From Chrysogorgia sp. JL179-B06 (taxonomy: Eukaryota > Cnidaria > Anthozoa > Scleralcyonacea > Chrysogorgiidae), in contig JAYKKM010000437.1 in assembly GCA_035772405.1 (NCBI GenBank), positions 8,588,501 to 8,652,500 on the forward strand: a stretch of 64,000 nt of DNA, given 5' to 3'. Below, one piece after another: positions 37,701-48,178 of this stretch. Each line of letters starts with the position of its first letter. The stretch's first letter is position 1. A program made the position numbers and the translations under genes. The notes under the pieces are model-generated. The model searched no databases. It worked only from the letters and a program-made list of their open reading frames with translations, and was not told the DNA's origin.

Positions 37701-38180
37701 ACGATGGAAAACTTGAGGAAGCGTGTGGACGTGAGATTAGTGACCACCGAGAAAAAATTAGAAAAGCTTGTCTCAAAGCCTACGTTTGTGTCTTGCAAGA
37801 TATTTAGCGAGAACTTAGTCGCCGTCCACAAAGTCAAAGAGACGCTGACATTAAATCGACCTGCATATGTGGGTATGTGCATACTAGACTTGAGCAAAAC
37901 GCTGATGTACAATTTTCACTACAATTATATTATGAAAAAGTACTCTAGCGACACCTGCAGATTACACTTCACCGACACTGACAGTCTGCTGTACTCAATC
38001 AAAACCGATGACGTTTATTCCGACTTTATGATGGAGTGCGAAAAGTTCGACAATAGCGACTACCCTGCAGACAGCCCATTCTTTTTTAGAGAGAATAAGA
38101 AAGTTATTGGGAAGATGAAGGACGAGTGCGCTGGGACGCCAATTGTCGAGTTCGTTGGAGTAAAATGTACAGCTATTTGA
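34782..38180 (+). pseudogene. Protein-primed family B DNA polymerase (frameshifted near its C-terminus)
   Basis: I prefer ATG 34,782 (GCCATGG context) to the ATG at 34,758. Residues about 15-65 hold two tandem 'N-P-L-T-x-R-x-(I/V)-N-V' units. The exonuclease domain shows VVYADFEAI (about residue 412) and FHNLRGYDSHF (about 558). Between them is a CHIC...RDHCHVSGKYRGSAHRQCN motif, an HNH/endonuclease-VII-like zinc site common in Polinton polymerases. The polymerase domain shows YLDANNLYGWAM (about 800), NNSVFGKTMEN (about 967) and FTDTDSLLYSI (about 1063). Polymerisation is protein-primed in this family. After VEFVGVK the frame ends within a few codons, while the next frame carries the thumb region, so one base is shifted around 38,155-38,168 beside an AAAA run. 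Confidence 0.93.
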
Positions 38181-38476
38181 AAGAGGGTGGGGGTGGTGGG
38201 AAAACCGCTAAAGGTATTAGAAAAAATATAATTAAAAAAGTGATCAGACACGAAGATTACAAAAGCGCGTTACTTGAGCAGAAACAATTGCGACACACAA
38301 TGAAGACCATTAGAAGTGTCAAACATCAGCTCGGTAGTTATGAAATTAATAAAGTATCGCTATCCTGCTTCGATGATAAGCGATACCTTTTAGAAAATGG
38401 TATTGACTCCTACGCGTATGGTCACAAAAACATTGTAGTGAGAAACACCGTTGAAAACAGTGAACAAACGGACTAA
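38159..38476 (+). pseudogene. PolB C-terminal (thumb) fragment in a shifted frame
   Basis: This frame continues with SKMYSYLKEGG, then HEDYKSALLEQKQLRHTM, IRSVKHQLGSYEINKVSLS and CFDDKRYLLENG with AYGHK. These are the standard C-terminal blocks of Polinton PolB. It ends in ENSEQTD and stops at 38,476, inside the right TIR. It is separated from the main polymerase frame by a single-base shift. If the shift is an assembly error the polymerase is whole; if real, the enzyme lacks its thumb. Confidence 0.88.
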
Positions 38477-38892
38477 CTCGCAAAACAACCGGCTATTTGT
38501 TAGCCAATCAAAAGAGCGTCATTTCGCTATCCATTTGGATAAACGTCACCACTAGAATCAAAATCTAGTGGTTTTTTTTCGCGTGTGAATTTGTGAGACA
38601 GCAGCAGAACGTGTTGGTGGTTTGTCAAACAAAAATGTGAAAATGCTGAAATGACACTTTCTACTTTTTTAAATATGTGAAAATGTTGAAGCGGCACACT
38701 ATACCCTTTTTAAATATGTGAAAATGCTGAAATGGCACTTTCTACTTTTTAAAGACGCGAAAATGATGAAGCGACACATTCTATTTTTAAATATGGCTAA
38801 AATCTAGCGAAAATCGTTATTTTGGTGATGTTTTGGTATTTATATTTACGGTTGACGTCGATTGGGCTCGCAGCCCTACCTTCTATACTACT
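38452..38892 (-). repeat. Polinton right terminal inverted repeat
   Basis: Reverse complement of 21,021-21,461 with one seen difference (38,593). It ends CT at the GACACG duplication. It holds the mirror copies of the four ~40-bp units (38,634-38,792) and hairpin (38,548-38,572), plus the final codons of the PolB tail. Confidence 0.95.
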
Positions 38893-38898
38893 GACACG
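38893..38898. other. Polinton target-site duplication, right (GACACG)
   Basis: GACACG directly follows the CT terminus and equals 21,015-21,020. Confidence 0.95.
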
Positions 38899-39345
38899 GC
38901 GCCCTTCTGGGTTAACAACAACATGCGTGATATGATAACTGGTTTGTTGGTTCGTTTCGTCGTTAAATACGTCGTAGAGGTGAAATCATGCCCGTATCGA
39001 ACGTTGGTAGATTTGAGTAACCTACCCTCAACTATCATTTCTGATCTACCTTGTACAATCACGTCATCTTCCAAACTCACAAAAATTGGTGCCTTTAAAT
39101 GAGACTGGGCGAGGAGCACCGTGTCGCCAGCATGGTGTGGAAACTGCACCAACCAGCGTTTTCCCATGAGGCCCAACTAACAGGTACGACCTATTCCCCT
39201 TAATTATTTCCCCACGTAAATTTAAATGATGGTGAACGAGAAAATCCCAGCCCAGCACGCAGTCATAGCTAATGTTAGTGCTAACTAAACATTTTCCTTC
39301 GTAGACCTTCTTACTTTTCGAAAACTTTACTTTCGCTGACATGCG
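38893..39345 (-). pseudogene. Ty3/gypsy protease-region fragment, upstream half (interrupted by Polinton)
   Basis: The minus strand gives SYDCVLGWDFLVHHHLNLRG, the 'I-L-G-x-D-F-L' flap and C-terminal part of a retropepsin. A second frame follows (LVQFPHHAGDTVLLAQSHL, IVEGRL), so a frameshift lies near 39,150. The active-site DTG would be upstream and was not found. It ends exactly at the Polinton junction and continues, beyond 17.9 kb, at 21,020. Confidence 0.7.
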
Positions 39346-40570
39346 ACCTAAGATATTTAAACTCCGTAATAGAAATACAACGTTCTGACACAGACGTGTC
39401 CAATTTAGCGTTCTCTATAGATCAATAATTGTTTGAATTCTAGCGTTAACTTCTACGCCATCAACATGATATTTGACAAATGGTTGGGCAGGAATATTAT
39501 AGATAAAGACTCCAAATTAGAAGAACTTACATCGGGGCGAACTGCGTTCCCGCCTAGACCATAAAGTCAATCGAGATATGGTCTGGAAACTCGGCAAACT
39601 TCAAAGCGACTATAATGAGCTACGTTTTGATGTTGAACCGTACCTTACACCACATCCTTTGTTTTAGGTTTATTAAATATTTAAACAACACGGTTGAACG
39701 ATTAAACCCAAACGATTCTATTGGATGATTGCTTCATTATACTAAAATACAATAGGTTCAGTGACCGTGCAACGTGCACAAAATTGCATAAAGACGAACA
39801 AAAAATAGAACAAAGACTTTAGCTGAGTTTCCAGACCTTATAAAATTTAATCAAATGGGAAGATTGGCCATATGAGAGTGCCTAACTTTATAACTGCAGA
39901 GTGCCTATGCTTTATATAGTACTGTTTCTTTATTTGTCCAAGCACTAATAGGACGATTTGTGTTGGCAGGAAACCAGGTTGTTTATTATTTATGACGAGA
40001 GCAACCGAGAATACCCAGCCACTAACACACTCAATTTACTGTTTAAAATAATATTTTTCTTGTTTGGTTTAACTTTTCAGCATGTTTAATTGCAATATAT
40101 AGAATTACCAAAAAACTGGTATCGTTTTCGTGCAAATAGGAGCTATGAGAATCCTCCCAAACCAACCCTGAGTGAGTAGTGGATGATGTAGCCAGATCAT
40201 TTCAGACGTACTGTCATATCTGAAATCAAGTGCCATCTCCACATGTTGCATTGATAATTTTAAACTAAATGTGTGGAGACTTTTCATGGTTTTCGACATT
40301 GTCGAGTCATTGGTGGTATTGTCTGAATGAGCATGGTGAAGGAGTGGCCATTGACTTCCCATTGAAAATAAAACCATTGCTTTCATGGTCAGCAAAACAC
40401 CATATTTAGTTTTAATAGCAAGGCAGTGGTTCTAGCTCCAAAGGTGCCTAAAGAAAAGCTTCATCTGACCATTATACGGCAGCCATGTAATTTAAACAAT
40501 TTATTTTTATAGGGATATGAATAATAATGTCAAATATTTTATTATGAAAGTAAATTGTTTGAACCTAGGA
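39346..40570. other. No recognisable gene
   Basis: Probably includes decayed 5' parts of the gypsy element, but no gag or LTR could be identified. Short frames lack domains. Confidence 0.35.
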
Positions 40571-40575
40571 GTATC

Positions 40576-40753
40576 ATTAGATGTGTGAAGTTGATCGTCC
40601 ATGCAGGTTGTAGTCTTGAGAAAGACTGTTGTTGGTGACAGACATATATATATAGGCAAACCTGACAAACACGCTTTACTTGACTCTGAAGATGACCGCC
40701 GCTGAGGCCGTCGAAACGTCAGTCACCAGGATGATCAACTTCACACATCTAAT
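40576..40753. repeat. PLE-like end with 21-bp inverted arms and hammerhead-like core
   Basis: Perfect 21-bp inverse arms (40,576-40,596 and 40,733-40,753, containing AGATGTGTGAAGTTGATC) surround GGTGAC...GTCACC pairing. Inside, at about 40,684-40,725, the order is GACT, CTGAAGA, a GC-rich stem-loop (GACCGCC/GGCCGTC), GAAAC, GTC and AGTC, a hammerhead-like layout with CTGAAGA instead of CTGATGA. It is probably the end of a different Penelope-like element. Confidence 0.45.
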
Positions 40754-41440
40754 ATTTTATTATATGGCACAAGCTACTTTTAGTGAATTGACTAAGATAC
40801 ATCACGTGCCAGTCTGTAATTTTCCAGTAATGGACTAGTCTGGATTACAGATTTTGTCAGCCATTTTTGTTTACAAAGGAACAAGCCGAACAACGATAAG
40901 AAACTTTGAAAAGTTGCAAAAATTGAAAAAATTAGTAAACTAAGCACTAAATCATGTACGAGTCGGATGAAGTACGAGAACAAGATTGAAAATGACGATT
41001 CTGTCACTCGATATGTATATAAAGTATGTTGTTTAAAAAAGCCATGCTGCATATACTGTAATAAACTCTTATTAACTTGGTCATTATGGTAAAGTATCAG
41101 ACCTCAAATATCAGACAGTCTTTTATGTACGAACCTCGCCCCTGCGGGCTCGGTCTGATATTTTCTCATAGTGACCGCGCTCTTGGTTAATAAGAAGTTA
41201 TTATTTTTGTAATAAAAATATTAAATGTATATAGCTTTGAAAAAAATATTTACATGGATTAGTGGCATCATCTAATAATTCCAGCAACTTGGCATGGTTT
41301 CTTACACGAGTAATTATACCAAGTTCTTGGGGTAACAAATTTGCTTGCGGACTTAGTTCTGCATCATTAACCACCAATGAAATCCGCTTTCGTTTTTCTC
41401 GTTTCTCTCTTGTATAACATATTACAACATAGATACAAGA
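40754..41440. other. No recognisable gene
   Basis: AT-rich. An 86-aa minus frame at 40,792-41,052 is hydrophobic but of unknown identity and probably chance. Confidence 0.35.
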
Positions 41441-41446
41441 GGTTAT

Positions 41447-41610
41447 CTGGTCCTCCGAAAAGTTTTCTGGAAGTTTTCAACCTCCGAAGAGGTTGGATTG
41501 TCCTCCGAAGAGGTTGTTTAGTCCTCCGAAGAGGTTGAACTGTCCTCCAAAGAGGTTGTCTTGTCCTTCGAAGAGGTTGAATTGTCCTCCGAAGAGATTG
41601 AGTTGGCTGT
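41447..41610 (-). repeat. 21-bp minisatellite with heptapeptide reading
   Basis: A unit like CCTCCGAAGAGGTTGAATTGT recurs about seven times. On the minus strand one frame reads repeated Q-x-N-L-F-G-G heptapeptides without a stop over at least six units; another frame reads acidic STSSEDN heptads with one stop. The unit length is a multiple of three. Confidence 0.75.
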
Positions 41611-41614
41611 CTTG

Positions 41615-42935
41615 GCTGAATATTTTGATTTTAACGAGGCTTTAAAAATCTTTTGGCGTCATGTCGAAGACTCCATATATACAACCTATGACAACTGTTG
41701 TATATCACACTTGCAAATTTATTGTAGTTCATATTAAAAATAGTTACCGAATTGTAAAGAGTTCTTCTTCAATGTCTTGAATAATATTCTTGAAACAATG
41801 GCGTCGAGATATATCAAAGTCGGAAGTTGTCGACATCTTATCGGAGCGCGCTGATCGCTGATTGGCTATACTAACACACACCGATAGCATTATACCGATA
41901 GCATTATACATGATAGCAATAAGATACAATAAAAACCCTATATATAGGATTGGTACCTCTTGTAATGAGAAGAAAGTTACATTGTGTAATGCTAGTTAAG
42001 AAATTCCGTGAAGGCATTTTCACATCATATCTAAAGAACTATTTTCATATCAATGAATCTGTTCATACATACATGCTGTCTGCAGGATATACAACTTTTG
42101 AGTTAAAATTAGTTTTTGTAACATTGTATTGTACATATGAGGATACGAGCTTGACGATCGTCCATGTATCGTCTGTCTACTCAAAGCTCTCCCACATTCA
42201 CTACAGCAGTGTATATTTTAACACGTACTGTACATATATGAATTATGTGTTTATATTTTAATAACTTTAATTTGTCAGGAAATAAGACCGCCATTGATAC
42301 CATGAGTGTTAACATTGAAGGGGCTATCCTGTATAAATATTATTGTTATTAATAACAATAATGCCTAATGCAGATATCATATTTTGATGGTTATTAATAC
42401 AAAAGCCATGTACGTGCAACAAAGCATGGCATTTACCTATATATTCAGGATGTCATGCCTAGCCTGCTTGTTGACAATGATCTAGCTGACACAGTATTTA
42501 TCCCTAACAATTTCTGCTGACATAGTGAGTGTCAACACACCCAATGTCAACATAATCCTATGCCGGTATAAGCTGTATTTTACAATGGGACCAGCATTGT
42601 CCAAGCCTATTATATTATCAGACACAATAAGTTATGGTCCATTAGGCCAGCTATTGTAGGCCTAACATGTTCCATAATGGATGCATTATGCTCAGAAAAA
42701 TTATTCCCTTTTTATTTTCCGGTGACTCTAACCATTTGAGCCATTGAGACTCAAATGGAGAGAGAAGGTAACAATGATCTACTGGTTCAAATGATATGTG
42801 CCTATGCAGCAGTTACTATATATCAGTAATGTTTGGATGTGTTAACTGCTATAGTAAATGCAACTCGCATAGGACATATATCGATAGAATCAGTATATAC
42901 ATCATTGTAACCTTCACTATTGTAACGTTCGAGTG
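41615..42935. repeat. Dispersed repeats; no gene
   Basis: Bases about 42,088-42,365 share a diverged repeat with 52,960-53,105 (beginning ACAACTTTTGAGTTAAAATT). Bases 42,139-42,220 recur at about 43,033-43,115. No coding region recognised. Confidence 0.5.
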
Positions 42936-42936
42936 T

Positions 42937-43012
42937 CGGTAGCTCAATATGGTTAGAGCATCTCACCGACAATCAGAAAGTTACAGGTTCGATACATCGA
43001 TTGCTGTCCAGC
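42937..43012 (+). repeat. tRNA-like sequence
   Basis: GGTAGCTCAATATGGTTAGAGC (A-box region) and GGTTCGATAC (B-box) are spaced as in a tRNA, followed by a copy of the 42,139 repeat. It lacks a convincing acceptor or anticodon fold, so is a probable SINE head. Confidence 0.45.
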
Positions 43013-43368
43013 ATTCAGAATCATTTTTCTGAGGATATGAGCTTGACAATCATCCATGTATTGTCTGTCTACTCCAAGCTCTCCCTTACTCAATACAGCA
43101 GCGCATATATTAACAGTGACCAGTATACAGTAATGCTTGTTTATACTACAAAATTGGGATCTGGTAATCCATGAGTTCGAGTTCGAGTTAATATCGAGTT
43201 AACCTCGAGTTGACTTACTGAGTTACTGGGTAAACCAACAAACTGTCGAACCAACGGTTTCAGACATTACTATAGAACACCGTTATTTTGATGATAATAG
43301 TCAAAATAGAAGCTATCCCCAACACAACACCAATCCTAACCATAACCCCCGCCTTAAGTGTCTTCCTA

Positions 43369-43510
43369 ACCGGAAGGCCTTGAAGTTGCATTTTTCGCAA
43401 TTGGTCCCGGTTTGGTCTTAAAATATATATATTCCAACACTCGAAATTTTCCTTCACCATAAATCCTGAGAACATGTTGTTTAATCGAGTGAAATGCCAA
43501 ATATTACCTA
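43369..43510 (+). repeat. SINE body, truncated copy
   Basis: From CCGGAAGGCCTTGAAGTTGC through CCCGGTTTGGTCTTAAAAT and on to GAGTGAAATGCCAAATATTACC, it matches the body of the full copy at 43,583-43,785 but lacks the tRNA-like head. Confidence 0.7.
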
Positions 43511-43582
43511 TAATATACCCAGAATCTTATCCCGGCATTACCACCACCATATATACAGAACTCGTGACTAGGCTCTCGGCAA

Positions 43583-43783
43583 CGGCTTCCGTAGCTCAGT
43601 GGTCAGAGCAATGCACTAGCATCGCAGGGTCGCGGGTTCAATTCCAGCCGGAAGGCCTCAAAGTTGCATTTTTCGCAACTGGTCCCGGTTTGGTCTTAAA
43701 ATGTATGTATTCCAACACTCGAAATTTTCTTCACCATAAATCCTTTCAACATGTAGTTTGATCGAGTGAAATGCCAAATATTA

Positions 43784-43785
<2 letters not shown>
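43583..43785 (+). repeat. tRNA-derived SINE, fuller copy
   Basis: The head GCTTCCGTAGCTCAGTGGTC has the A box and D-arm GCTC/GAGC; the B box is GGGTTCAATTCC. The acceptor pairs 6 of 7 with CCGGAAGG, but no anticodon stem forms. A body identical in layout to 43,369-43,510 follows. The open frame at 43,474-43,761 is incidental. Confidence 0.65.
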
Positions 43786-43786
<1 letters not shown>

Positions 43787-43819
<33 letters not shown>

Positions 43820-43842
43820 TATATATATATATATATATATAT
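43787..43842. repeat. (TA)n microsatellite
   Basis: TA repeat with a short interruption, directly after the SINE. Confidence 0.9.
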
Positions 43843-43859
43843 TGAACTGCATGGCTTTA

Positions 43860-45245
43860 ATTCCAACATCATCAAATGATATCTTTTGAAAATTCTAAGC
43901 ATTCAAAAATATATTATCAATGTATTTCTAATGTTATATAGCATAAATCAAAATGTGTCTAAAGATTTCTGAGCAATATATAGCCATGTTAGCATGATTG
44001 TTTTATTGAAGTCTGAAGTACTATAAAAACTATCGGTTGTTCTGCATACTCATGTGTAGGCACTAGGCAGTGTAGAAATACAGATCTCGTAAAGGTTGGT
44101 GCACTGCCGAAATAGTGTGTATACTGGTCTATTCAAACTTTTGTTTTGTTTTTCTCCATACAAAATAAAAATGTTCCGACCACGATATATTTTGAAGTAC
44201 TAACTCTAAGAACTCATTCTACATATCTAATGAAAGCTTGATTAACAGCCTCTGTTATATTGGGACTGATTGCTATAAACAGTTTAAATAAATAAATAAA
44301 TTAGATATTCCGACGACGATATATTTTGAACTACTAACTCTCTTACTCTAGCAATCATGCTATACATCAAATGAAAGCCTGAATAACACACTCGGGCATA
44401 TTTGCAAACTATCTTTGTAAATGATTACTAACAGCATCAAAAATAGGTACGCAATGCGCACATGCGTCTACGTCTGGGATGGGGCGTAATTACCATCGTG
44501 GCACTGGCACAGATGTACAATAGTAAAACTGGAAGCAATTAATATTATTTGGTATTTACATTCGTTGGAAGTGATTGCTATAATGATTTCAGATGAAGGA
44601 AAATCATTACTTTAATATTTTACACATGACTTGATGGACTGGTGCAGATATATTAACCACTAAAAAATGAACAAACATATTTCTTGTGGTAAAACTATAT
44701 ACCATTACTGATATAGCTCATTTTTTATCTGATGCATTGACTGCATCATATATGAGCACGGTGCTACACTAGTACCGATGGGCATTGTAGTTTTTTAGCA
44801 CTTGGTCTTGGGTTATTAGACTACCTGCATTTTGGGTAAGAAATACAGGAACATGTTTTATTGAAAAATGTCAATCATAAACTTTAATATTATTTTGCTG
44901 TATGGTAGAGTGCAGTTATTACTTAATAGCACAAAATAAACAATCAAGAAAAGAAAGGATTTTGCACTGGATAGTGATATTTAGTATTTACTGTTGCACA
45001 GGTATATTAGTGTCTACACTGTATAGTGTCTACACTGAATGAATCAGGATTCCAATGTGGTGTATGGATTGCCTAAATAGACTAGATAATTATTCATACC
45101 CCAGTTTTTACTACCACAAAAAACATCAACAATATCAACTCAAAATTATTTGTGTCCAATTGGAGCACTTTTTAACATATGCCAGTTCCATGCTAGAAAA
45201 CAATGACAACTTCATGCATGTATATGTTGTGGGGGAAATTTATTT
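43860..45245. repeat. Gene-free; dispersed repeat near 44,174-44,395
   Basis: A unit beginning TTCCGACGACGATATATTTTG occurs at about 44,174 and 44,308 and again near 53,995. No gene recognised. Confidence 0.5.
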
Positions 45246-45249
45246 GAAT

Positions 45250-45428
45250 TGGAGCAATATTTTTGATCTGGTACAATTTTTTTAAACCAGTTTTATTTTC
45301 CAAACCAGTTTTTTTAAACCAGTTCAATTATAAAATAAAATTGGAGCAATATTTTTGATCTGGTACAATTTTTTTAAACCAGTTTTATTTTCCAAATCAG
45401 TTTTTTTAAACAGTTCAATTATAAAATA
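45250..45428. repeat. ~91-bp tandem duplication
   Basis: Two adjacent units, each with GGAGCAATATTTTTGATCTG and CAGTTTTATTTTCCAAA blocks, at 45,250-45,340 and 45,341-45,428. Confidence 0.75.
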
Positions 45429-45708
45429 TAGCAATTAGATTTTCAATGTAGTTCAAATTTTCTAAACAGGAACTTCCTGGGTTAAATTTTAATTTTAAAG
45501 TTTAAAATTGTCTACGGTCAGTATTGAAGTTAGCATTAGGGTTGGTATTTGGATTCGTTTTAGCATCCAATGTTATTTTTCCTTGAGTGTGAATACCCAT
45601 GCAATCATACAGTATCTAGTAACAATCCTACTTACATCTTACATTGCAATTTTTGACAATTTGTCCAGAATGACTGTGTTAAAATATTTTAAATGTACAG
45701 TATATTAT

Positions 45709-45730
45709 ACACCCCCCCCCCCCCCCCCCC
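45709..45730. repeat. Poly-C tract
   Basis: About 21 C residues interrupted by no other base, following a diverged copy (45,662-45,707) of the repeat at 28-75. Confidence 0.85.
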
Positions 45731-45959
45731 AACTCAGGTGAATAAAAAAATTCAGGTAAAATCATGAAATATTCAAGTAAAAAATCAGGTAAATAAATCT
45801 GTTAAATTGAGACAGACTAAAGATATTACATTCTGAAGAAATAAATTAAATTAAATTATATCAGCTCATCTAAAGCCTGGTTTTAATATGTCGCAATTCA
45901 TCGCCGATGATCGCCGATGCTCACATTTGCGTTGATCGGGGATCGAAAATATATATTGT

Positions 45960-46173
45960 TTTCAAAATGGCTGCCGCTATTAACAATAGATTACTGCATA
46001 CGAAGCTTTTCCTAGTCATAGCGCTATTACTAAAAAAGAAAAGGCTCCTTCGGCGTAAGAAATACAAAAAGAAGAGGTTCTGGGTGTGAAAAATAGTCGA
46101 GGAAAGGGAAGAATATGGGCAATTTCATGCGTTTGTGCGTGAGATGAATCTGCACGACCGAGAATATATACAG
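45960..46173 (+). pseudogene. Harbinger-type transposase, N-terminal exon relic
   Basis: The frame reads RRKKYKKKRFWV, an in-frame TGA, then KIVEEREEYGQFHAFVREM and LHDREYIQ before a CAG|GTATCA donor. This is the N-terminal signature of PIF/Harbinger transposases (RRFWV..., then 'EYGxF...L/VxEL/M...D'). The stop and the absence of later catalytic exons show it is dead. It is surrounded by CGATGATCGCCGATG-type repeats at 45,888-45,930 and 46,360-46,500, perhaps subterminal repeats of the same element. Confidence 0.6.
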
Positions 46174-46174
46174 G

Positions 46175-47960
46175 TATCAAAAATTGTCATTTAATTGAAC
46201 GTCATTTCCATAAACAGAACCATCTTCTTTTGCTTTTAGATCGGAATTATTGTGGTTGATCTGTACATTTTCACACGCCATTTTGTACCCATCAAGTACT
46301 TGGTTTGTCTTATTTCATCGGATTTCGGTTTTCATTTGTTTTGCTTGTCCTAATTCATCGGCGATCATCGGGAGAAACAATTTTTGGTTCTTGCGATGAT
46401 CGCCGATGATCGAGGATTGTCCCCGATTACCGGTTTTCATAATCCTATTTCGTCGCAATTCATTGCAAAGCTGTATCGGCGATCATCGGCGATGTACACA
46501 GCGATTTTCCCCTTCGGCACTGAAACGGGTCAAATTTCATTGCCACGTGCGCGATTCGCGAGCCAAGGAATCGTGCAGGCCGCAGCGAAGCGCAATGTAA
46601 TCTGACATCCTTCGCAAAAGGCTGAAATGCTTTAATTCTTTAACTTATTCCCGAAACTCGTTTTACACTGAAAACAACTTTCTGACGAATTGTTGTGAAC
46701 GTTGCAAGGTAAATAAAAAATGCAATTGTACTGCATTTACTACCCCTGTGGGGCTCCCCATTATTCTAAAATAAATTTTATATTCTTTTATTAAATTTAT
46801 TTAACCCATGACGTTGCTTCAATTTTTCGGTAGGGTTTGCTATAAGGTATATTGCCGTATTTATTCAGTGAAAGATATAGCTGCGTGCGAAATAATACGC
46901 AGAACTCCATATTACCCACAATATAAAACAGAAAATTTTCAGGTAAATTTTCGAAAAGTTTTTAAATTCAGGTAAATTACCACCTTACACCCCCTAACAA
47001 CAAAGGCTTCGCTACGTCCCTGATTATATGTGAGGGTATAATAATGCTACCATGTTACATCAACAAACAATGTTGATAATTCAATTCAGAGTGGGAAATA
47101 TTTTATTTAGAGCACTCGTCAATATACATAAGTATATGTCACGAGCAAGGGTTTTACTATATCCCGGGGCATTCTTTGTCAGCGCCCGCAAGCAATCGTA
47201 TTTTATTAGATCTTTTTTAGTATCTGCGAGAGGTGGAACGAAATGAGAGATTGTACTGCTATCATACGATCGGACATGCCTGTATGATGGAATGCATTAT
47301 AGAACTGCTAACCCCAAAACATCTAACCCTAACCCCCACCTAATGGGTTTTCTAACCCCCGCCTAATGGTTTTCTAATACCAACCTTAATACTACTACTA
47401 ATAAAAGGATCGTCTAAAAGATAATTTGCTTGTGGGCGCTGACAAAGAACACCCGGGATGTAGTGAAACCCCACCAGCAAAGGAGTCACTATATTGTAAA
47501 TAATAAACTTTATCATCAACTGAAATAAATTCTTGCACGTCAGTTAATAGCAAAAAAGATGTTTTAATGAAATTACTTATGCAAGTATAAAGGTTATTTC
47601 CAGCACAAATATGGTATTTAAAAATCGTGAATCCCAAGTTGTAATATCTTTTACCTGAGTATATATTATTGCAGTCAGTGACATAGCTACACATTGTTTA
47701 CCAGCATTTTATCCAAATTGTCTTGAATTGCCTCAGACTAAAATCTGCACAAATTGTATCACTTGGATAAATTATATCATATACATAGGTCCTTGGATTT
47801 TCCTCAACATAGTGCAACATACACCATATAGCTTATTAAAAATACACTGCGGTATAATAATATCAATATTGGCATTGTATTCCAAATATTAAATACCTTC
47901 GAGATGCGAGTTAATATCTTTTTGGTTTTTGCAATGCTATTGTGGGCACTCTGGCTCCAC
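46175..47960. repeat. Gene-free; dispersed repeats
   Basis: 47,040-47,195 is a diverged copy of 288-455. 47,424-47,500 carries a part of the same family in the opposite orientation. CTAACCC/CCCCGCCTAATGG stretches lie at 47,325-47,385. No gene supported; 46,384-46,605 frames cross the CGATGATCG repeats and are chance. Confidence 0.5.
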
Positions 47961-47962
47961 TT

Positions 47963-48070
47963 GGTCATGTGATCCAGGTTTTACGTCACAAACGAGTGTC
48001 CAAACACAGCCATATAGTCCGCCGCCGATAACATAGCGTTTACGTTGCTAAGCAACGTAGACGCAAAAAG
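47963..48070. repeat. Dispersed repeat, copy 2
   Basis: Matches 1,199-1,320, including the hairpin with GTTGCTAAGCAAC, and lies 109 bp upstream of the non-LTR RT frame. Confidence 0.6.
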
Positions 48071-48178
48071 GGAAAACGGGTTTACCTTAATTTGACGCCA
48101 AATAAAATTTACGAACTTGTTATCTTCCGCCGACGATACTGTATCTTTTGAACACTTTTTGAACACAAATCTTTCACT

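Larger units (their letters stand above)
21021..38892. mobile_element. Complete Polinton/Maverick (adintovirus-like) element
   Basis: The 17,872-bp element starts AG and ends CT, has 441-bp TIRs and is flanked by the 6-bp duplication GACACG. It encodes the defining Polinton set: protein-primed family B DNA polymerase, retroviral-type integrase with a chromodomain, an FtsK/A32-like packaging ATPase and capsid-like proteins. It also carries cargo (thymidine kinase, a BRO-N/VRR-NUC fusion, a fibre-like protein). Genes are tightly packed, often overlapping, without obvious introns, and are less AT-rich than the surroundings. Only two frame breaks were seen, in the integrase and in PolB. With near-identical TIRs and an intact duplication, insertion looks recent. 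No adenain-type protease was recognised. Confidence 0.95.

Noticed and set aside
43583..43655. Functional tRNA gene
   Set aside because: A and B boxes are present, but no anticodon stem forms, one acceptor pair fails, and the sequence continues into a repeated SINE body.
46384..46605. Two overlapping 64-73-aa frames
   Set aside because: They cross CGATGATCG subterminal-type repeats near the Harbinger relic and lack domains.
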